Assembly (NCBI RefSeq): GCF_020535245.1
Contig: NZ_CP084910.1
Location: 1,402,501-1,466,500, forward strand
From: Asticcacaulis sp. AND118
GTDB lineage: Bacteria; Pseudomonadota; Alphaproteobacteria; Caulobacterales; Caulobacteraceae
Reading direction: 5' to 3'
Length of the DNA stretch: 64,000 nt
Shown in pieces: positions 54,792 through 63,778 of this stretch; the stretch's first letter is position 1, and each line of letters begins with the position of its first letter. The notes beneath the pieces were generated by a model, which made no database searches, was not told the origin of the DNA, and saw only the letters and a list, made by a program, of their open reading frames with translations. Both the position numbers and the translations under genes were made by a program.

Positions 54792-55942
54792 GTCCGGCCT
54801 CCCAGCGGCGCAAGCTCGGTCAGGCCGTGCACGCCCTTGCCCTTGCCGCGGATGCAGGTGCGGTCATTCTTGCCGATAACGGCGAGGCAGCCCCAGATCA
54901 GGCCCAAAGGCACCGCATATTGCAGGATATTAGCCACCGGCGTGTCGGCGCATCCCGCCTCGACCGCGAAGCCGAAGATGCGGATGCCGGCCGCGATGAA
55001 GGAGACGACCGCGATGCGTTTGGTGTAGCCCTGACGGCTGAAGCTGCCGCCCAGCACGCCCACGACAGCCAGCAGGCAGAACCCCAGATTGTACAGCGGC
55101 CCCGATATGCGCGCATGACCTTCGGCCATCAGCTTTTTCCAGTTGCCGTTTTCCCACTCCATAGCCCGGTTGGGGAAGAACAGTTCGTGGATGAAGCGGT
55201 CGGAATCCTTATAGTGCAGATAGTCTTCGGAAATCACGTACTGCGAAATGTCGAAGGAATATTCCTGAAAAGTCAGGTGGTTGAGCACGCCTTCGGGCGA
55301 AAGCTGCTGCGTCGAGCCGTCGCGCAGGATCAGCACCTGACCGCCCTTGGCAGGGGTGATGACGCGGCCTTCGCGCGCCGAATAGGTGCGGTCCTGCCCG
55401 TTGGGACCCGGCGTGCGGATGAATATCTGACGCAGCAGGCCGCTCTGATCGATGCGCTGCACGTAGATGGTCATGCCCGACCGTGTGGTCGAAAAGTCGC
55501 CTTCGCGCACGGCGGCGGCGATGACGTCGGTCTTGATCTTGAACAGTTCCTCACGCATGGCGCGCGACGCGGCGGGCTGAACGAACAGGGTCATCAGCAG
55601 GCCGGTCAGGGTGATATAGACGCCGAAGCGCACCACGGGCGAGGCGATGCGCCACAGCGACATGCCGTTGGCGTAGCCCGCCACGATCTCATGGTCGTTG
55701 TGCAGGCGGTTGAGCGCCACCAGCGTGCCCACGAAGATGGCCACCGGAAAGATCAGGCCGGACAGTTGCGGCAGGGCCAAGAAGGTGATCTTGAGGAAGG
55801 TGCTCAGGCTCTGGCCGCGCTCGACGATGACGTCGAACTGCGTCAGGGACTGCGACAATATCGCAATGGCCGTCAGCGCAGCGATCGCGCCGAGAATAGG
55901 CGTGCGCATCTGGCGCGAAATGTAGCATTCAATCGTACGCAA
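54788..55942 (-). CDS. lptF: LPS export permease LptF
   Basis: A 384-aa YjgP/YjgQ-family permease. It starts MRTIECYISRQMRTPILGAI, has the conserved SLTQFDVIVERGQSLSTFLKI and LSGLIFPVAIFVGTLVALNRL, a central periplasmic jellyroll (GMTIYVQRIDQSGLLRQIFI, EGRVITPAKGGQVLIL) and C-terminal helices (GPLYNLGFCLLAVVGVLGG). It forms the LptF/LptG channel of the LptB2FG transporter. It is first of the lptF-lptG-lptD-surA-pdxA-rsmA run and divergent from pepA; the promoter must lie in 55,943-56,225. Confidence 0.92.
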   Translation of the reverse strand: MRTIECYISRQMRTPILGAIAALTAIAILSQSLTQFDVIVERGQSLSTFLKITFLALPQLSGLIFPVAIFVGTLVALNRLHNDHEIVAGYANGMSLWRIASPVVRFGVYITLTGLLMTLFVQPAASRAMREELFKIKTDVIAAAVREGDFSTTRSGMTIYVQRIDQSGLLRQIFIRTPGPNGQDRTYSAREGRVITPAKGGQVLILRDGSTQQLSPEGVLNHLTFQEYSFDISQYVISEDYLHYKDSDRFIHELFFPNRAMEWENGNWKKLMAEGHARISGPLYNLGFCLLAVVGVLGGSFSRQGYTKRIAVVSFIAAGIRIFGFAVEAGCADTPVANILQYAVPLGLIWGCLAVIGKNDRTCIRGKGKGVHGLTELAPLGGRT

Positions 55943-56225
55943 TGGACGGCCTGAAATGGGGCGAAATAGGGTGTCGGCTTAGGCGGCCGCTTTGTCCAAA
56001 TCATGACAGGCCTGCCGTTCCACGGCCTGTTTTGACCGCATCCGCAGGCAATAGCAAGCCATCCGCCCCGGCGCAGGCGAAAAATCGGTTGTTTGTTTCG
56101 CTTGCCAAGACTGTGACCGTCTTGCCACGCCCCGGTAAAAGGTGCTTAAACGGGCCCGGATCGCGGGCCCCCGCCTGAAAGACAGGTGATGAGCGCCGCC
56201 CGCCGCTTACGCAGATGGAGTTTCC

Positions 56226-57695
56226 ATGCAGATCGAACTGTCCGCCAACATCCCTTCCGACACCGCCCTGGCCGTTATCGTCGGCGAAGGCCTGAGCCTG
56301 ACGCAGGGCGCCGAAGCGCTCGACGCCGCCACCGCCGGACACCTGAGCGCGGCGCTGAAAAAGGCGGGGTTCACCGGCGCCAGGGGCAAGGTGCAGACGG
56401 TTTCGGCGCTGGCCGATCAGTCCTATGCCGCGCTGGCGGCGGTGGGCGCCGGTCCGCTGGCCGACCTTAAGGGCCAAGCGCTCGAATCGGTGGCCGGCAG
56501 CCTGTGGCACGGCCTGAAGGCGTCGGGCCTGACCGCGGTGGCGCTCGATCTGTCGGGCTTTTCGGCGCAGGACGTGGCGACGGTACGTTTCGCCCTGACT
56601 CTGGCCTCCTACCGCTTCGACAAATATTTCGGTCAGGCCAAGCTGGATAAGCTGCCGGCGTTGAAGACGATCACGCTGGTGACTTCGGAAGCCGCTGCCG
56701 CCGAAGCCGCGTATCAGCCGTTGAAAGCCATCGCCGACGGCGTCATTCTGGCGCGCAATCTGGTGTCGGAGCCGCCGAACGTCCTCTATCCGGAGTCGTA
56801 TGCGCAGATCATCAAGGGCTACGAGTCGCTGGGCCTCAAGGTCGAGGTGCTGGGCGAGGCCGAGATGCAGGCGCTGGGCATGAACTCGCTGCTGGGCGTG
56901 GGGCAGGGCTCGCGCAAGGAATCGAAGCTGGTCGTCATGCAATGGAACGGCGCGGGCGACGCCCGGCCGGTCGCTTTTGTCGGTAAGGGCGTGACCTTCG
57001 ACACCGGCGGCATTTCGATCAAGCCCGCCGAGGGCATGGAAGACATGAAGTGGGACATGGGCGGTTCGGCCGCCGTGGTCGGCGCCATGGTCGCTCTGGC
57101 CGGGCGCAAGGCCAGGGTCAATGCCGTCGGCATCGTCGGTCTGGTCGAAAACATGCCGGACGGCAATGCCCAGCGTCCGGGCGATGTGGTCACCGCCATG
57201 TCGGGCACGACGATCGAGGTCATCAATACCGACGCCGAAGGCCGCCTCGTTCTGGCCGACGCCCTGTGGTACTGTCAGGACCGCTTCAAGCCGCAGTTCA
57301 TGATCGATCTGGCCACCCTGACCGGGGCTATGATCATCGCGCTGGGCATGGATTATGCCGGGGTCTTCTCGAACAATGACGATCTGGCCGATAAGCTGGC
57401 CAGCGCGTCGAAGTCGGTGTCGGAAAACACCTGGCGTATGCCGCTGCCGCCGCAATACGAAAAGCAGATCGATTCCAAGATCGCCGACATCCGCAATATC
57501 GGCGGGCGTCCGGCGGGCTCGATCACCGCCGCCCTGTTCCTGCAGCGCTTCGTCAACGACGTGCCGTGGGCGCATATCGATATCGCGCCGACGGCGTGGA
57601 CCAATGAGCAACGCCTGACCACCGTACCCGAAGGCGGCACGGGCTTCGGCGTACGCACGCTGAATGCGCTGGTTGAAGCGTATTACGAGCAATAA
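56226..57695 (+). CDS. pepA: Cytosol (leucyl) aminopeptidase
   Basis: A 489-aa M17 aminopeptidase that removes N-terminal residues, preferring leucine, in the cytoplasm. The catalytic C-terminal domain is intact: VGKGVTFDTGGISIKPAEGM, KWDMGGSAAVVGAMVAL and the family signature NTDAEGRLVLADALWY, with the two-metal ligands (K, D, D, D, E) in these segments. In some bacteria PepA also binds DNA as an architectural regulator; that cannot be judged here. holC follows downstream after a repeat, a common neighbourhood. Confidence 0.96.
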   Translation: MQIELSANIPSDTALAVIVGEGLSLTQGAEALDAATAGHLSAALKKAGFTGARGKVQTVSALADQSYAALAAVGAGPLADLKGQALESVAGSLWHGLKASGLTAVALDLSGFSAQDVATVRFALTLASYRFDKYFGQAKLDKLPALKTITLVTSEAAAAEAAYQPLKAIADGVILARNLVSEPPNVLYPESYAQIIKGYESLGLKVEVLGEAEMQALGMNSLLGVGQGSRKESKLVVMQWNGAGDARPVAFVGKGVTFDTGGISIKPAEGMEDMKWDMGGSAAVVGAMVALAGRKARVNAVGIVGLVENMPDGNAQRPGDVVTAMSGTTIEVINTDAEGRLVLADALWYCQDRFKPQFMIDLATLTGAMIIALGMDYAGVFSNNDDLADKLASASKSVSENTWRMPLPPQYEKQIDSKIADIRNIGGRPAGSITAALFLQRFVNDVPWAHIDIAPTAWTNEQRLTTVPEGGTGFGVRTLNALVEAYYEQ

Positions 57696-57700
57696 TTTAA

Positions 57701-57804
57701 CCCCCTCTCCCTTGAGGGAGAGGGCCGGGGTGAGGGGGAACCCTACATTCCGTTTCCCCCTCACCCGGCCCTTACGGGCCACCCTCTCCCTCAAGGGAGA
57801 GGGG
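57701..57804. repeat. Palindromic repeat (CCCTCTCCCTTGAGGGAGAGGG family), copy 1
   Basis: CCCTCTCCCTTGAGGGAGAGGG then CCGGGGTGAGGGGG on the left; CCCCCTCACCCGG and CCCTCTCCCTCAAGGGAGAGGG on the right, forming a large cruciform. It sits between pepA and holC. A second copy is at 63,779-63,885. Confidence 0.8.
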
Positions 57805-57820
57805 TGCTCTTTAAATCGTA

Positions 57821-58270
57821 ATGACCCAGGTCTGGTTCTATCACCTCGAACGCACACCGCTGAAGGCCGCCCTGCCGGACCTGCTCGAAAAGACCCTGCA
57901 GAAAGGCTGGAAGGCCTATGTGCTGGGCGAGGCGGGCGACACGCTCGACGGCCTCGATCAGCACCTGTGGGCCTATCGCGAAGACGCCTTCCTGCCGCAC
58001 GGGCTGGAGAGCGAAGCGCAGGGCCCGCGTCAGCCGGTGCTGCTGGGCGACAGCGCCGCCAATGCCAACGGCGCAGAGGTGCTGTTCTCGGTTTCGGCCA
58101 TGAATTTGCCCGAACTTTCGCCGTATCAGAGGTGTCTGATCCTTTTCGAGGGGCAGGACGAGACGCATCTCAACTGGGCGCGCGCCCAGTGGAAGACGCT
58201 CAAGTCCCAAAACCTCGATCTGGCCTACTGGAAGCAAAACGACGCAGGTCGTTGGGAGAAGGTCCAATGA
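57821..58270 (+). CDS. holC: DNA polymerase III subunit chi
   Basis: A 149-aa protein matching HolC: VWFYHLERTPLKAALPDLLEK, AYVLGEAGDTLDGLDQHLWA and the conserved FLPHGLESE followed by RQPVLLGDSAANANGAEVLF. Chi links the clamp loader (through psi) to single-stranded DNA-binding protein in the replisome. Length is normal. It follows pepA as in many Proteobacteria. The last bases overlap the start of the lipoprotein gene (ATGA at 58,267-58,270). Confidence 0.93.
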   Translation: MTQVWFYHLERTPLKAALPDLLEKTLQKGWKAYVLGEAGDTLDGLDQHLWAYREDAFLPHGLESEAQGPRQPVLLGDSAANANGAEVLFSVSAMNLPELSPYQRCLILFEGQDETHLNWARAQWKTLKSQNLDLAYWKQNDAGRWEKVQ

Positions 58271-58602
58271 TGAAGAAACTGGCCGCAGGTTCCGCATTCC
58301 TCGTGGTGGCCGCCTGTTCGACGCCCGCCCCGCCGCCGGCGCCACCCCCGCCGCCGCTCGTGTCGCGCCCGACGCCGCAAAAGCCGCCGGAACTGAAACC
58401 CGTCGATACCGACCGCTGCGGGGCCACCGACCTGCAATATCTGATCGGCAAGCCGCGCACGGAAATCCCGGTGCCGCTGGAGCCTTCCAAACGTCGCGTG
58501 CTGTGCTCGACCTGCGCCGCGACCATGGATTACCGCGCCGACCGTCAGACGATCGTGTTCGACACCGAGACGGGCATCATCAAGTCGGTCAACTGCGGCT
58601 AA
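58267..58602 (+). CDS. I78-family protease-inhibitor-like lipoprotein
   Basis: A 111-aa protein with a lipoprotein signal peptide and lipobox (LVVAACS; lipidated Cys near residue 17), a proline-rich linker (PAPPPAPPPPP) and a C-terminal domain resembling peptidase inhibitor I78: CGATDLQYLIGKPRTEIPVP and MDYRADRQTIVFDTETGIIK. Members inhibit subtilisin-like proteases in vitro; the role of bacterial envelope forms is not established. It overlaps holC by four bases and is therefore translated with it. Confidence 0.85.
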   Translation: MMKKLAAGSAFLVVAACSTPAPPPAPPPPPLVSRPTPQKPPELKPVDTDRCGATDLQYLIGKPRTEIPVPLEPSKRRVLCSTCAATMDYRADRQTIVFDTETGIIKSVNCG

Positions 58603-58611
58603 GCCACATAT

Positions 58612-58640
58612 CTCCTCCCTGCGCGGAGCGTGGGGAGGAG
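58612..58640. terminator. Short palindrome between convergent genes
   Basis: CTCCTCCC and GGGGAGGAG flank a 12-nt loop; a cut-down version of the CTCCTCCC repeat family. Located between the lipoprotein gene and the convergent ABC-F gene, it could stop transcription from both sides, though no T run is present. Confidence 0.45.
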
Positions 58641-58646
58641 GGAAGC

Positions 58647-60548
58647 CTACAACCCTGCCTCACTCTTGGCCGTTTCATAGATTTCGGCGGCTTCCATCCA
58701 GTCGCCTTCCATCTTCACCAGATCGTCCTCAAGCTTCGCCTTTTCCTTGCCGAGCTTTACCGCTTCGGCCGGGGCCTTCACGTAGATGTCGGCGTCCGAG
58801 AGCTTGAGGTCGAGCAACTTGATCTTGTTGCCCAGAGTCTCGATCTGACGCTCGAGGTCGTCGGCCTTCTTCTTCAGCGGCGCGATGGCGTTACGGGCGG
58901 CGGCCGCGGCCTTGCGCGCGTCCTTCGAATTGACGCCCACCGGCTTGTCTTTCGCGATGGCCTGCGCCTCTTCGCGCGTCGCGGTCTTGGCGCGCTCGAC
59001 CACCAGTTTGGCGTAGTCGTCCATGCTCCCGGTATAGGTCTTCACCGTCCCGTCATTGACCAGCCACAGCTTGTCCGCCACCAGTTCGATCAGCGAGCGG
59101 TCGTGGGTGATGATCAGCACCGCGCCCTCATAGTCGTTCAGCGCGTCGAGCAGGGCGCGGCGCGAGTCGATATCGAGGTGGTTGGTCGGTTCGTCGAGGA
59201 TCAGCAGGTGCGGGCCGTCCATCGCCACCATATTGAGCAGCAGGCGCGCGCGCTCGCCGCCCGACAGGTCTTTCACTTTCGTTTCGACCTTTTCGACCGT
59301 CATGCCGAACGAGCCCAGACGGCCGCGGCGTTTCGATTCGGTCTCGTCCGGGCGGGCGCGGCGCATCATCTCCAGCGGCGTGTCTTCCGGGTCCATCGCC
59401 TCGATCTGATGCTGATGGAACCAGGCCACGGTCATGCGGCGGTCGCGCCACTGCGTGCCGTGCATCTCGGTCAGCGCCCCGGCCAGCAGTTTGGCGAAGG
59501 TCGATTTACCCGCGCCATTGACCCCCAGCACACCGATACGATCGTCGGGATCGAGGCGGATGGTGACATTGCGCAGGATGACCGTGTCGCCATAGCCGAT
59601 GGCGGCGTCGTCCAGACGCAGGATCGGCGGGGCCAACTCCTTTTCTGGCGAGGGCAGACGGAAGGGCGCGACGCGGTCCTGAATATTGGCAGCGATCGGC
59701 GGCAGCTTTTCCAGCTTCTTCATGCGCGACTGCGCCTGAGACGCCTTGGACGCCTTGGCGCGGAAGCGGTCCACAAAGGCCTGAAGGTGGGCGCGCTCGG
59801 CCTCCTGCTTGGCGGCGTTGGCGGCGTTGAGGCGGGCCTTTTCGGCGCGCATCCGCTCGAAATTGTCGTAATTGCCGCTGTAATAGTCGAGCCTCTGACC
59901 CACGACGTGCACGATGGCGTCGACCGACTCGTTGAGCAGGTCGCGGTCGTGCGAGATCATCAGGGCGGCATTGGGATAGCGCTTCAGCCGGGCTTCGAGC
60001 CACAGCGCGCCCTCGAGGTCCAGATAGTTGGTCGGCTCGTCCAGCAGCAGCAGGTCAGGCTCGGCCAACAGCGCCCCGGCCAGCGCCGCGCGCATCCGCC
60101 AGCCGCCGGAAAAGTCCGAGATGGGGCGCGTCAGGTCGGCATTGGAAAAGCCCAAGCCGCTGAGGATTTCGGCTGCCCGTGAGGGCGCACGATCCGCCCC
60201 GATGGCATAGAGGTCGTGATGGATTTCCGCCTGCTGCATCGGATCGGCGGTTTCAAGCGCTTTCAGCAGGTTGGCGCGGCGCGTGTCGATGGCCAGCACG
60301 GCGTCGATGAGGTGCTGCGGCGAGGCGGCGATTTCCTGATCGACGCTGGCCACGCGCCAGCCCTTTGGCGTGGTGATTTCGCCGCCGCCCGGTTGCGACT
60401 TACCCAGGATCAGCCCGAACAGGGTCGATTTGCCGACGCCGTTCAGCCCCACCAGACCGGCCTTGGTGCCCGGCGGCAGGCTCAGGCTGGCGCCGTCGAA
60501 AAAGCGGCGGCCATAGGCGTCGTAGGTCAGGTTGGTGATCTGAAGCAT
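58647..60548 (-). CDS. ABC-F family ATPase
   Basis: A 633-aa soluble protein with two ABC ATPase domains and no membrane segments. First domain: GLVGLNGVGKSTLFGLI and LLLDEPTNYLDLEGALWLE; second: GVLGVNGAGKSTFAKLL, LSGGERARLLLNMV and LLILDEPTNHLDIDSRRALL. A linker between them and a C-terminal coiled coil (KKKADDLERQIETLGNKI) match the YheS branch of ABC-F proteins. ABC-F factors bind the ribosomal E site and relieve stalled translation or antibiotic block; the precise target here is unknown. Confidence 0.92.
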   Translation of the reverse strand: MLQITNLTYDAYGRRFFDGASLSLPPGTKAGLVGLNGVGKSTLFGLILGKSQPGGGEITTPKGWRVASVDQEIAASPQHLIDAVLAIDTRRANLLKALETADPMQQAEIHHDLYAIGADRAPSRAAEILSGLGFSNADLTRPISDFSGGWRMRAALAGALLAEPDLLLLDEPTNYLDLEGALWLEARLKRYPNAALMISHDRDLLNESVDAIVHVVGQRLDYYSGNYDNFERMRAEKARLNAANAAKQEAERAHLQAFVDRFRAKASKASQAQSRMKKLEKLPPIAANIQDRVAPFRLPSPEKELAPPILRLDDAAIGYGDTVILRNVTIRLDPDDRIGVLGVNGAGKSTFAKLLAGALTEMHGTQWRDRRMTVAWFHQHQIEAMDPEDTPLEMMRRARPDETESKRRGRLGSFGMTVEKVETKVKDLSGGERARLLLNMVAMDGPHLLILDEPTNHLDIDSRRALLDALNDYEGAVLIITHDRSLIELVADKLWLVNDGTVKTYTGSMDDYAKLVVERAKTATREEAQAIAKDKPVGVNSKDARKAAAAARNAIAPLKKKADDLERQIETLGNKIKLLDLKLSDADIYVKAPAEAVKLGKEKAKLEDDLVKMEGDWMEAAEIYETAKSEAGL

Positions 60549-60645
60549 GAGACTGTAAAAAGCGTCGTAAAAAACAGGTTGGCGGATGCGTTGGGCCTCG
60601 CTATAAGCCGCCCAACTTCAAACGCAAGACAATTCAGGATTTCCT

Positions 60646-61062
60646 ATGTCCCGCACCTTCTCGATCATCAAGCCCGACGCCACCCGCCGCAACCTGACCG
60701 GCGCCATCAACGCCGTCATCGAATCCGCCGGCCTGCGCATCGTCGCCCAAAAGCGCGTGAAGCTGTCGACGGCTCAGGCCGAGCAGTTCTACGGCGTCCA
60801 CAAGGAGCGCCCCTTCTTCGGCGAACTGGTCGGTCAGATGACCGCCGAGCCGGTCGTGGTTCAGGTGCTGGAAGCCGACGACGCCGTGCCGAAGTACCGC
60901 GCGGTCATGGGTGCCACCAACCCGGAACAGGCCGAAGAGGGCACGATCCGCAAGCTGTTCGCCCTGTCGATCGGTGAAAACTCGGTCCACGGTTCGGACT
61001 CCGACGAAAACGCCGCTATCGAAATCGCCCAGTTCTTCACGGAAGACGAAATCGTCGGCTAA
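60646..61062 (+). CDS. ndk: Nucleoside diphosphate kinase
   Basis: A 138-aa enzyme that transfers the gamma phosphate of ATP to nucleoside diphosphates. Signatures: [55 protein letters not shown] and catalytic H115 in [13 protein letters not shown]. Length is normal. A strong terminator follows, so it is a monocistronic unit divergent from the ABC-F gene. Confidence 0.97.
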   Translation: MSRTFSIIKPDATRRNLTGAINAVIESAGLRIVAQKRVKLSTAQAEQFYGVHKERPFFGELVGQMTAEPVVVQVLEADDAVPKYRAVMGATNPEQAEEGTIRKLFALSIGENSVHGSDSDENAAIEIAQFFTEDEIVG

Positions 61063-61086
61063 TCCGCGATCCCTCGCTGGAAATTG

Positions 61087-61120
61087 AAAACCCCCGCCGG
61101 ACGCTCCGGCGGGGGTTTTT
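61087..61120 (+). terminator. Rho-independent terminator of ndk
   Basis: AAAACCCCCGCCGG, 5-nt loop, CCGGCGGGGGTTTTT. A 14-bp GC-rich stem followed by T residues, 25 bp after the stop codon. Confidence 0.92.
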
Positions 61121-61128
61121 GTTATTCT

Positions 61129-61167
61129 AGAGCGAGATGATTTAAAGTGGAAACATCATCTCGCTCT
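61129..61167. repeat. Inverted repeat AGAGCGAGATGAT
   Basis: AGAGCGAGATGAT (61,129-61,141), 13-nt spacer, ATCATCTCGCTCT (61,155-61,167); perfect 13-bp arms. Similar units with the same TTAAAGTGGAAAC spacer are familiar from intergenic regions of other alphaproteobacteria. Confidence 0.7.
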
Positions 61168-61171
61168 CAGT

Positions 61172-61230
61172 TTTTGAGTGGTCGCGCAATTTTTCCGAAA
61201 AGTGGTGCCCACTTTATCGGATTGCGCTCT
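61172..61230. repeat. Palindromic intergenic repeat (GTGGTYGCGCAAT family), copy 2
   Basis: From GAGTGGTCGCGCAAT to ATCGGATTGCGCTCT. Near-identical to 45,633-45,689. Confidence 0.7.
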
Positions 61231-61234
61231 AATA

Positions 61235-61372
61235 TCCTCCCCTGTAGCGCAGCGTACGGGGGAGGTGGCAGCGAATGAAATGAGCTGACGGAGGGGGCAA
61301 ACAACAGAGCAATGCCCCTCCGCTTCGACGCGCTTCGCTGGCTCAGCACCTCCCCCGCTTCGCAGGGGAGGA
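61235..61372. repeat. Long imperfect palindromic repeat (CTCCTCCC family), copy 4
   Basis: TCCTCCCCTGTAGCGCAGCGT and GACGGAGGGGGCA on the left, TGCCCCTCCGC, CACCTCCCCCGC and CAGGGGAGGA on the right. Closest to copy 3 at 41,884. Together with the two units before it, three repeat families stand in a row between ndk and rnd. Confidence 0.75.
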
Positions 61373-61377
61373 TGCTT

Positions 61378-62526
61378 TTAATCCAGTTCGACCACCTCAA
61401 CGCGGACGCCGTTGAGCACCAGCGCCAGTTCGCCCTTCTTGAGCTTGATAGCGTCGTCGCCGAACACCTTGCGCCGCCAGCCTTCCAGCGCCGGGACATC
61501 GGCCTTGTCGTCCAGCGCGATCTTTTCCAGATCGGCCACGGAAGCGATCAGTTTCGGCGCGACGCCCTCATCTTCGCAGCGCACGCGCAGCAGCACCTTG
61601 AGCAGTTCGACGACCGAGGCCGGGACCTGCATCGGCGGCGGGGACTTATCGACCTTGGGGGCGTACTTGTCCGGGTCGGCCAGCGCCGTCTGGATCACTT
61701 CGCACAGTTCGATGCCGAATTTCGACGCGCCGAAGCCCTTGGGGGTCGAGCGCAGACGGTCGAAGGCCGCCGCGTCGGTGGGCAGTTGCGTGGCGATCTC
61801 GTCCACGCCTTCGTCCTTGAGGATACGGCCGCGCGGCTGGTCGCGCTCCTGCGCCACGCGTTCGCGCCACGCTGCGACCTCCTTGAACACCGCCATATAT
61901 TTCTGCGAGGGCTTGCGCGGACGCAAACGCCGCCAGGCGTCGTCGGGCGAGGTGTTGTAGAGCTTAGGATCGGTCAGGTCGGCCATTTCGGCGGCGACCC
62001 ACTCGTAACGGTTCTGCGCCTTCAGCTTTTCGACCAGCTTGGGATAGAGCCGGGCCAGATGCGTCACATCGCCCAGCGCGTATTGCAGTTGCTGTTCCGA
62101 CAGGGGGCGGCGCGACCAGTCGGTGAAGCGCGAGCCCTTGTCGATATCGACCTTGATCACCTGCCGCACCAGCGAATCATAGGCGACCTGATCGCCGAAG
62201 CCCGCCGCCATCGCCGCGACCTGCGTGTCGAACACCGGCGCGGGCATGGCCCCCAGATTGTTGAAGATTTCTACGTCCTGACGGCAGGCGTGGAACACCT
62301 TGAGGATGTTCGTATCGGTCAGGATGTCGAGAAACGGCTTGAGGTCGAGACCCGGCGCCAGCGGATCGATAATGGCCGCGTGTTCCTCGGAAGCGGCCTG
62401 GATCAGGCACAGCTTGGGCCAATAGGTCGTTTCGCGCATGAATTCCGTATCGACGGTGATGAACGGGGCGCTGGCGATCTTGCTGCAGAATTCGGTGAGG
62501 GCGGCGGTGGTTGTGATTGTGGGCAT
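61378..62526 (-). CDS. rnd: Ribonuclease D
   Basis: A 382-aa 3'-5' exoribonuclease that trims tRNA and other small RNA 3' ends. The DEDDy active site is intact: FITVDTEFMRE (D and E), FHACRQDVEIFNNLG (D) and QLQYALGDVTHLARLY (Y and D). Two HRDC-like regions follow (PRKPSQKYMAVFKEVAAWRE and VPASVVELLKVLLRVRCED). The ATG at 62,526 starts the family N-terminus (MPTITTTAALTEFC); longer frames add an unlikely leader. It is divergent from purM. Confidence 0.95.
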   Translation of the reverse strand: MPTITTTAALTEFCSKIASAPFITVDTEFMRETTYWPKLCLIQAASEEHAAIIDPLAPGLDLKPFLDILTDTNILKVFHACRQDVEIFNNLGAMPAPVFDTQVAAMAAGFGDQVAYDSLVRQVIKVDIDKGSRFTDWSRRPLSEQQLQYALGDVTHLARLYPKLVEKLKAQNRYEWVAAEMADLTDPKLYNTSPDDAWRRLRPRKPSQKYMAVFKEVAAWRERVAQERDQPRGRILKDEGVDEIATQLPTDAAAFDRLRSTPKGFGASKFGIELCEVIQTALADPDKYAPKVDKSPPPMQVPASVVELLKVLLRVRCEDEGVAPKLIASVADLEKIALDDKADVPALEGWRRKVFGDDAIKLKKGELALVLNGVRVEVVELD

Positions 62527-62742
62527 AAGACGACTTTGTGCGTGAAGCTCGACGGGGATGCCCGTCTTTTTCCACGGCGATGAGAGAAGAGGACCGCACG
62601 GCGACGATCCGGCGCACGATTTGACGAATTTGCGAATAGCTATAGCAAGTTTTTGCGGGACGAAAAGCGTCAAGCCCGCTATAGAGCGCCCAAATCACCC
62701 TCAAATCGCTTTTTTTGGCGCGCACACCTAAGGTTAGCTTTT

Positions 62743-63771
62743 ATGACCGAGCCCCAATCCAACGGCCTCACCTATGCCCAGTCCGGCGTCGATATCGATG
62801 CGGGCGAAGCGCTTGTGGACGCCATCAAGCCGCTGGCCAAGGCGACCCGTCGTCCGGGCGCGGAAGCCAGCCTCGGCGGGTTCGGTGCGCTGTTCGACCT
62901 CAAGGCCGCGGGCTATGACGATCCGCTGATCGTCACCACGACCGACGGGGTGGGCACCAAGCTGCGCATCGCCATCGACACCAACCGCCACGATCAGGTC
63001 GGCATCGACCTTGTGGCCATGTGCGTCAACGACCTCCTGGCGCAGGGCGCGGAGCCGCTGATGTTCCTCGACTATTACGCCACGTCCAAGCTCGACATCG
63101 ACACCGCGCGTCGCGTGGTGGCCGGCATCGCCGAAGGCTGCAAGCGCGCGGGCTGCGCGCTGGTCGGCGGCGAGACGGCGGAAATGCCGGGCATGTACGA
63201 AGGCGAGGACTACGATCTGGCCGGGTTCAGCGTCGGCGCGGTCAATCGCGACAAGGTGCTGCCGAAACTCGCCGCGCAGGCCGCCGGCGACCTGATCATC
63301 GCGCTGGGCTCTTCGGGTCCGCACTCCAACGGCTATTCGCTGATCCGCAAGGTGGTCGAGCGTTCGGGGCTCGGCTGGGCCGACGACGCGCCGTTCGCCA
63401 CCGAAAAGTCGCTGGCTCAGGCCCTGCTGGAGCCGACGCGCATCTATATCAAGTCGGTCCTGCCGCTGATGAAGGCGGGGCTGGTCACCGGCGGGGCGCA
63501 CATCACCGGTGGCGGTCTGATCGAAAATCCGGGCCGCGCCATCGCCGAAGGTCTGAAGGCCGAGTTCGACTTCGACGGCTGGGTCTTCCCGCCGGTCTTC
63601 CAGTGGCTGATGGAGGTCGGCAATATCGAGAAGCGCGAAATGCTGCGGACCTTCAACTGCGGCGTTGGCTTCGTGCTGTATGTGAAGCCGCAGAATGCCG
63701 ATGCGGTTCTGGCGGCGCTGCTCAATGCGGGCGAAGACGCCTTTATCTGCGGTCAGTTGGTCGCGGCGTAA
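62743..63771 (+). CDS. purM: Phosphoribosylformylglycinamidine cyclo-ligase
   Basis: A 342-aa enzyme that makes aminoimidazole ribonucleotide in step five of purine synthesis, using ATP. Signatures: TYAQSGVDIDAGEALVDAIK, VTTTDGVGTKLRIAID, GIDLVAMCVNDLLAQGAEPL, GCALVGGETAEMPGMYEGED and VTGGAHITGGGLIENPGR. The ATG at 62,743 is chosen because AAGG precedes it and the family N-terminus starts there. purN follows after a repeat, the usual purM-purN pair. Confidence 0.97.
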   Translation: MTEPQSNGLTYAQSGVDIDAGEALVDAIKPLAKATRRPGAEASLGGFGALFDLKAAGYDDPLIVTTTDGVGTKLRIAIDTNRHDQVGIDLVAMCVNDLLAQGAEPLMFLDYYATSKLDIDTARRVVAGIAEGCKRAGCALVGGETAEMPGMYEGEDYDLAGFSVGAVNRDKVLPKLAAQAAGDLIIALGSSGPHSNGYSLIRKVVERSGLGWADDAPFATEKSLAQALLEPTRIYIKSVLPLMKAGLVTGGAHITGGGLIENPGRAIAEGLKAEFDFDGWVFPPVFQWLMEVGNIEKREMLRTFNCGVGFVLYVKPQNADAVLAALLNAGEDAFICGQLVAA

Positions 63772-63778
63772 TTATCAA

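Noticed and set aside
57701-57804. Repeats considered as a CRISPR array
   Set aside because: The units are single large palindromes scattered between genes, without regular spacers or cas genes.
56001-57857. Minus-strand reading frame of 618 codons
   Set aside because: Antisense to pepA, which carries all M17 signatures. The frame product shows no family motif.
58503-60182. Plus-strand reading frame of 559 codons
   Set aside because: Antisense to the ABC-F gene; composition is typical of a shadow frame.
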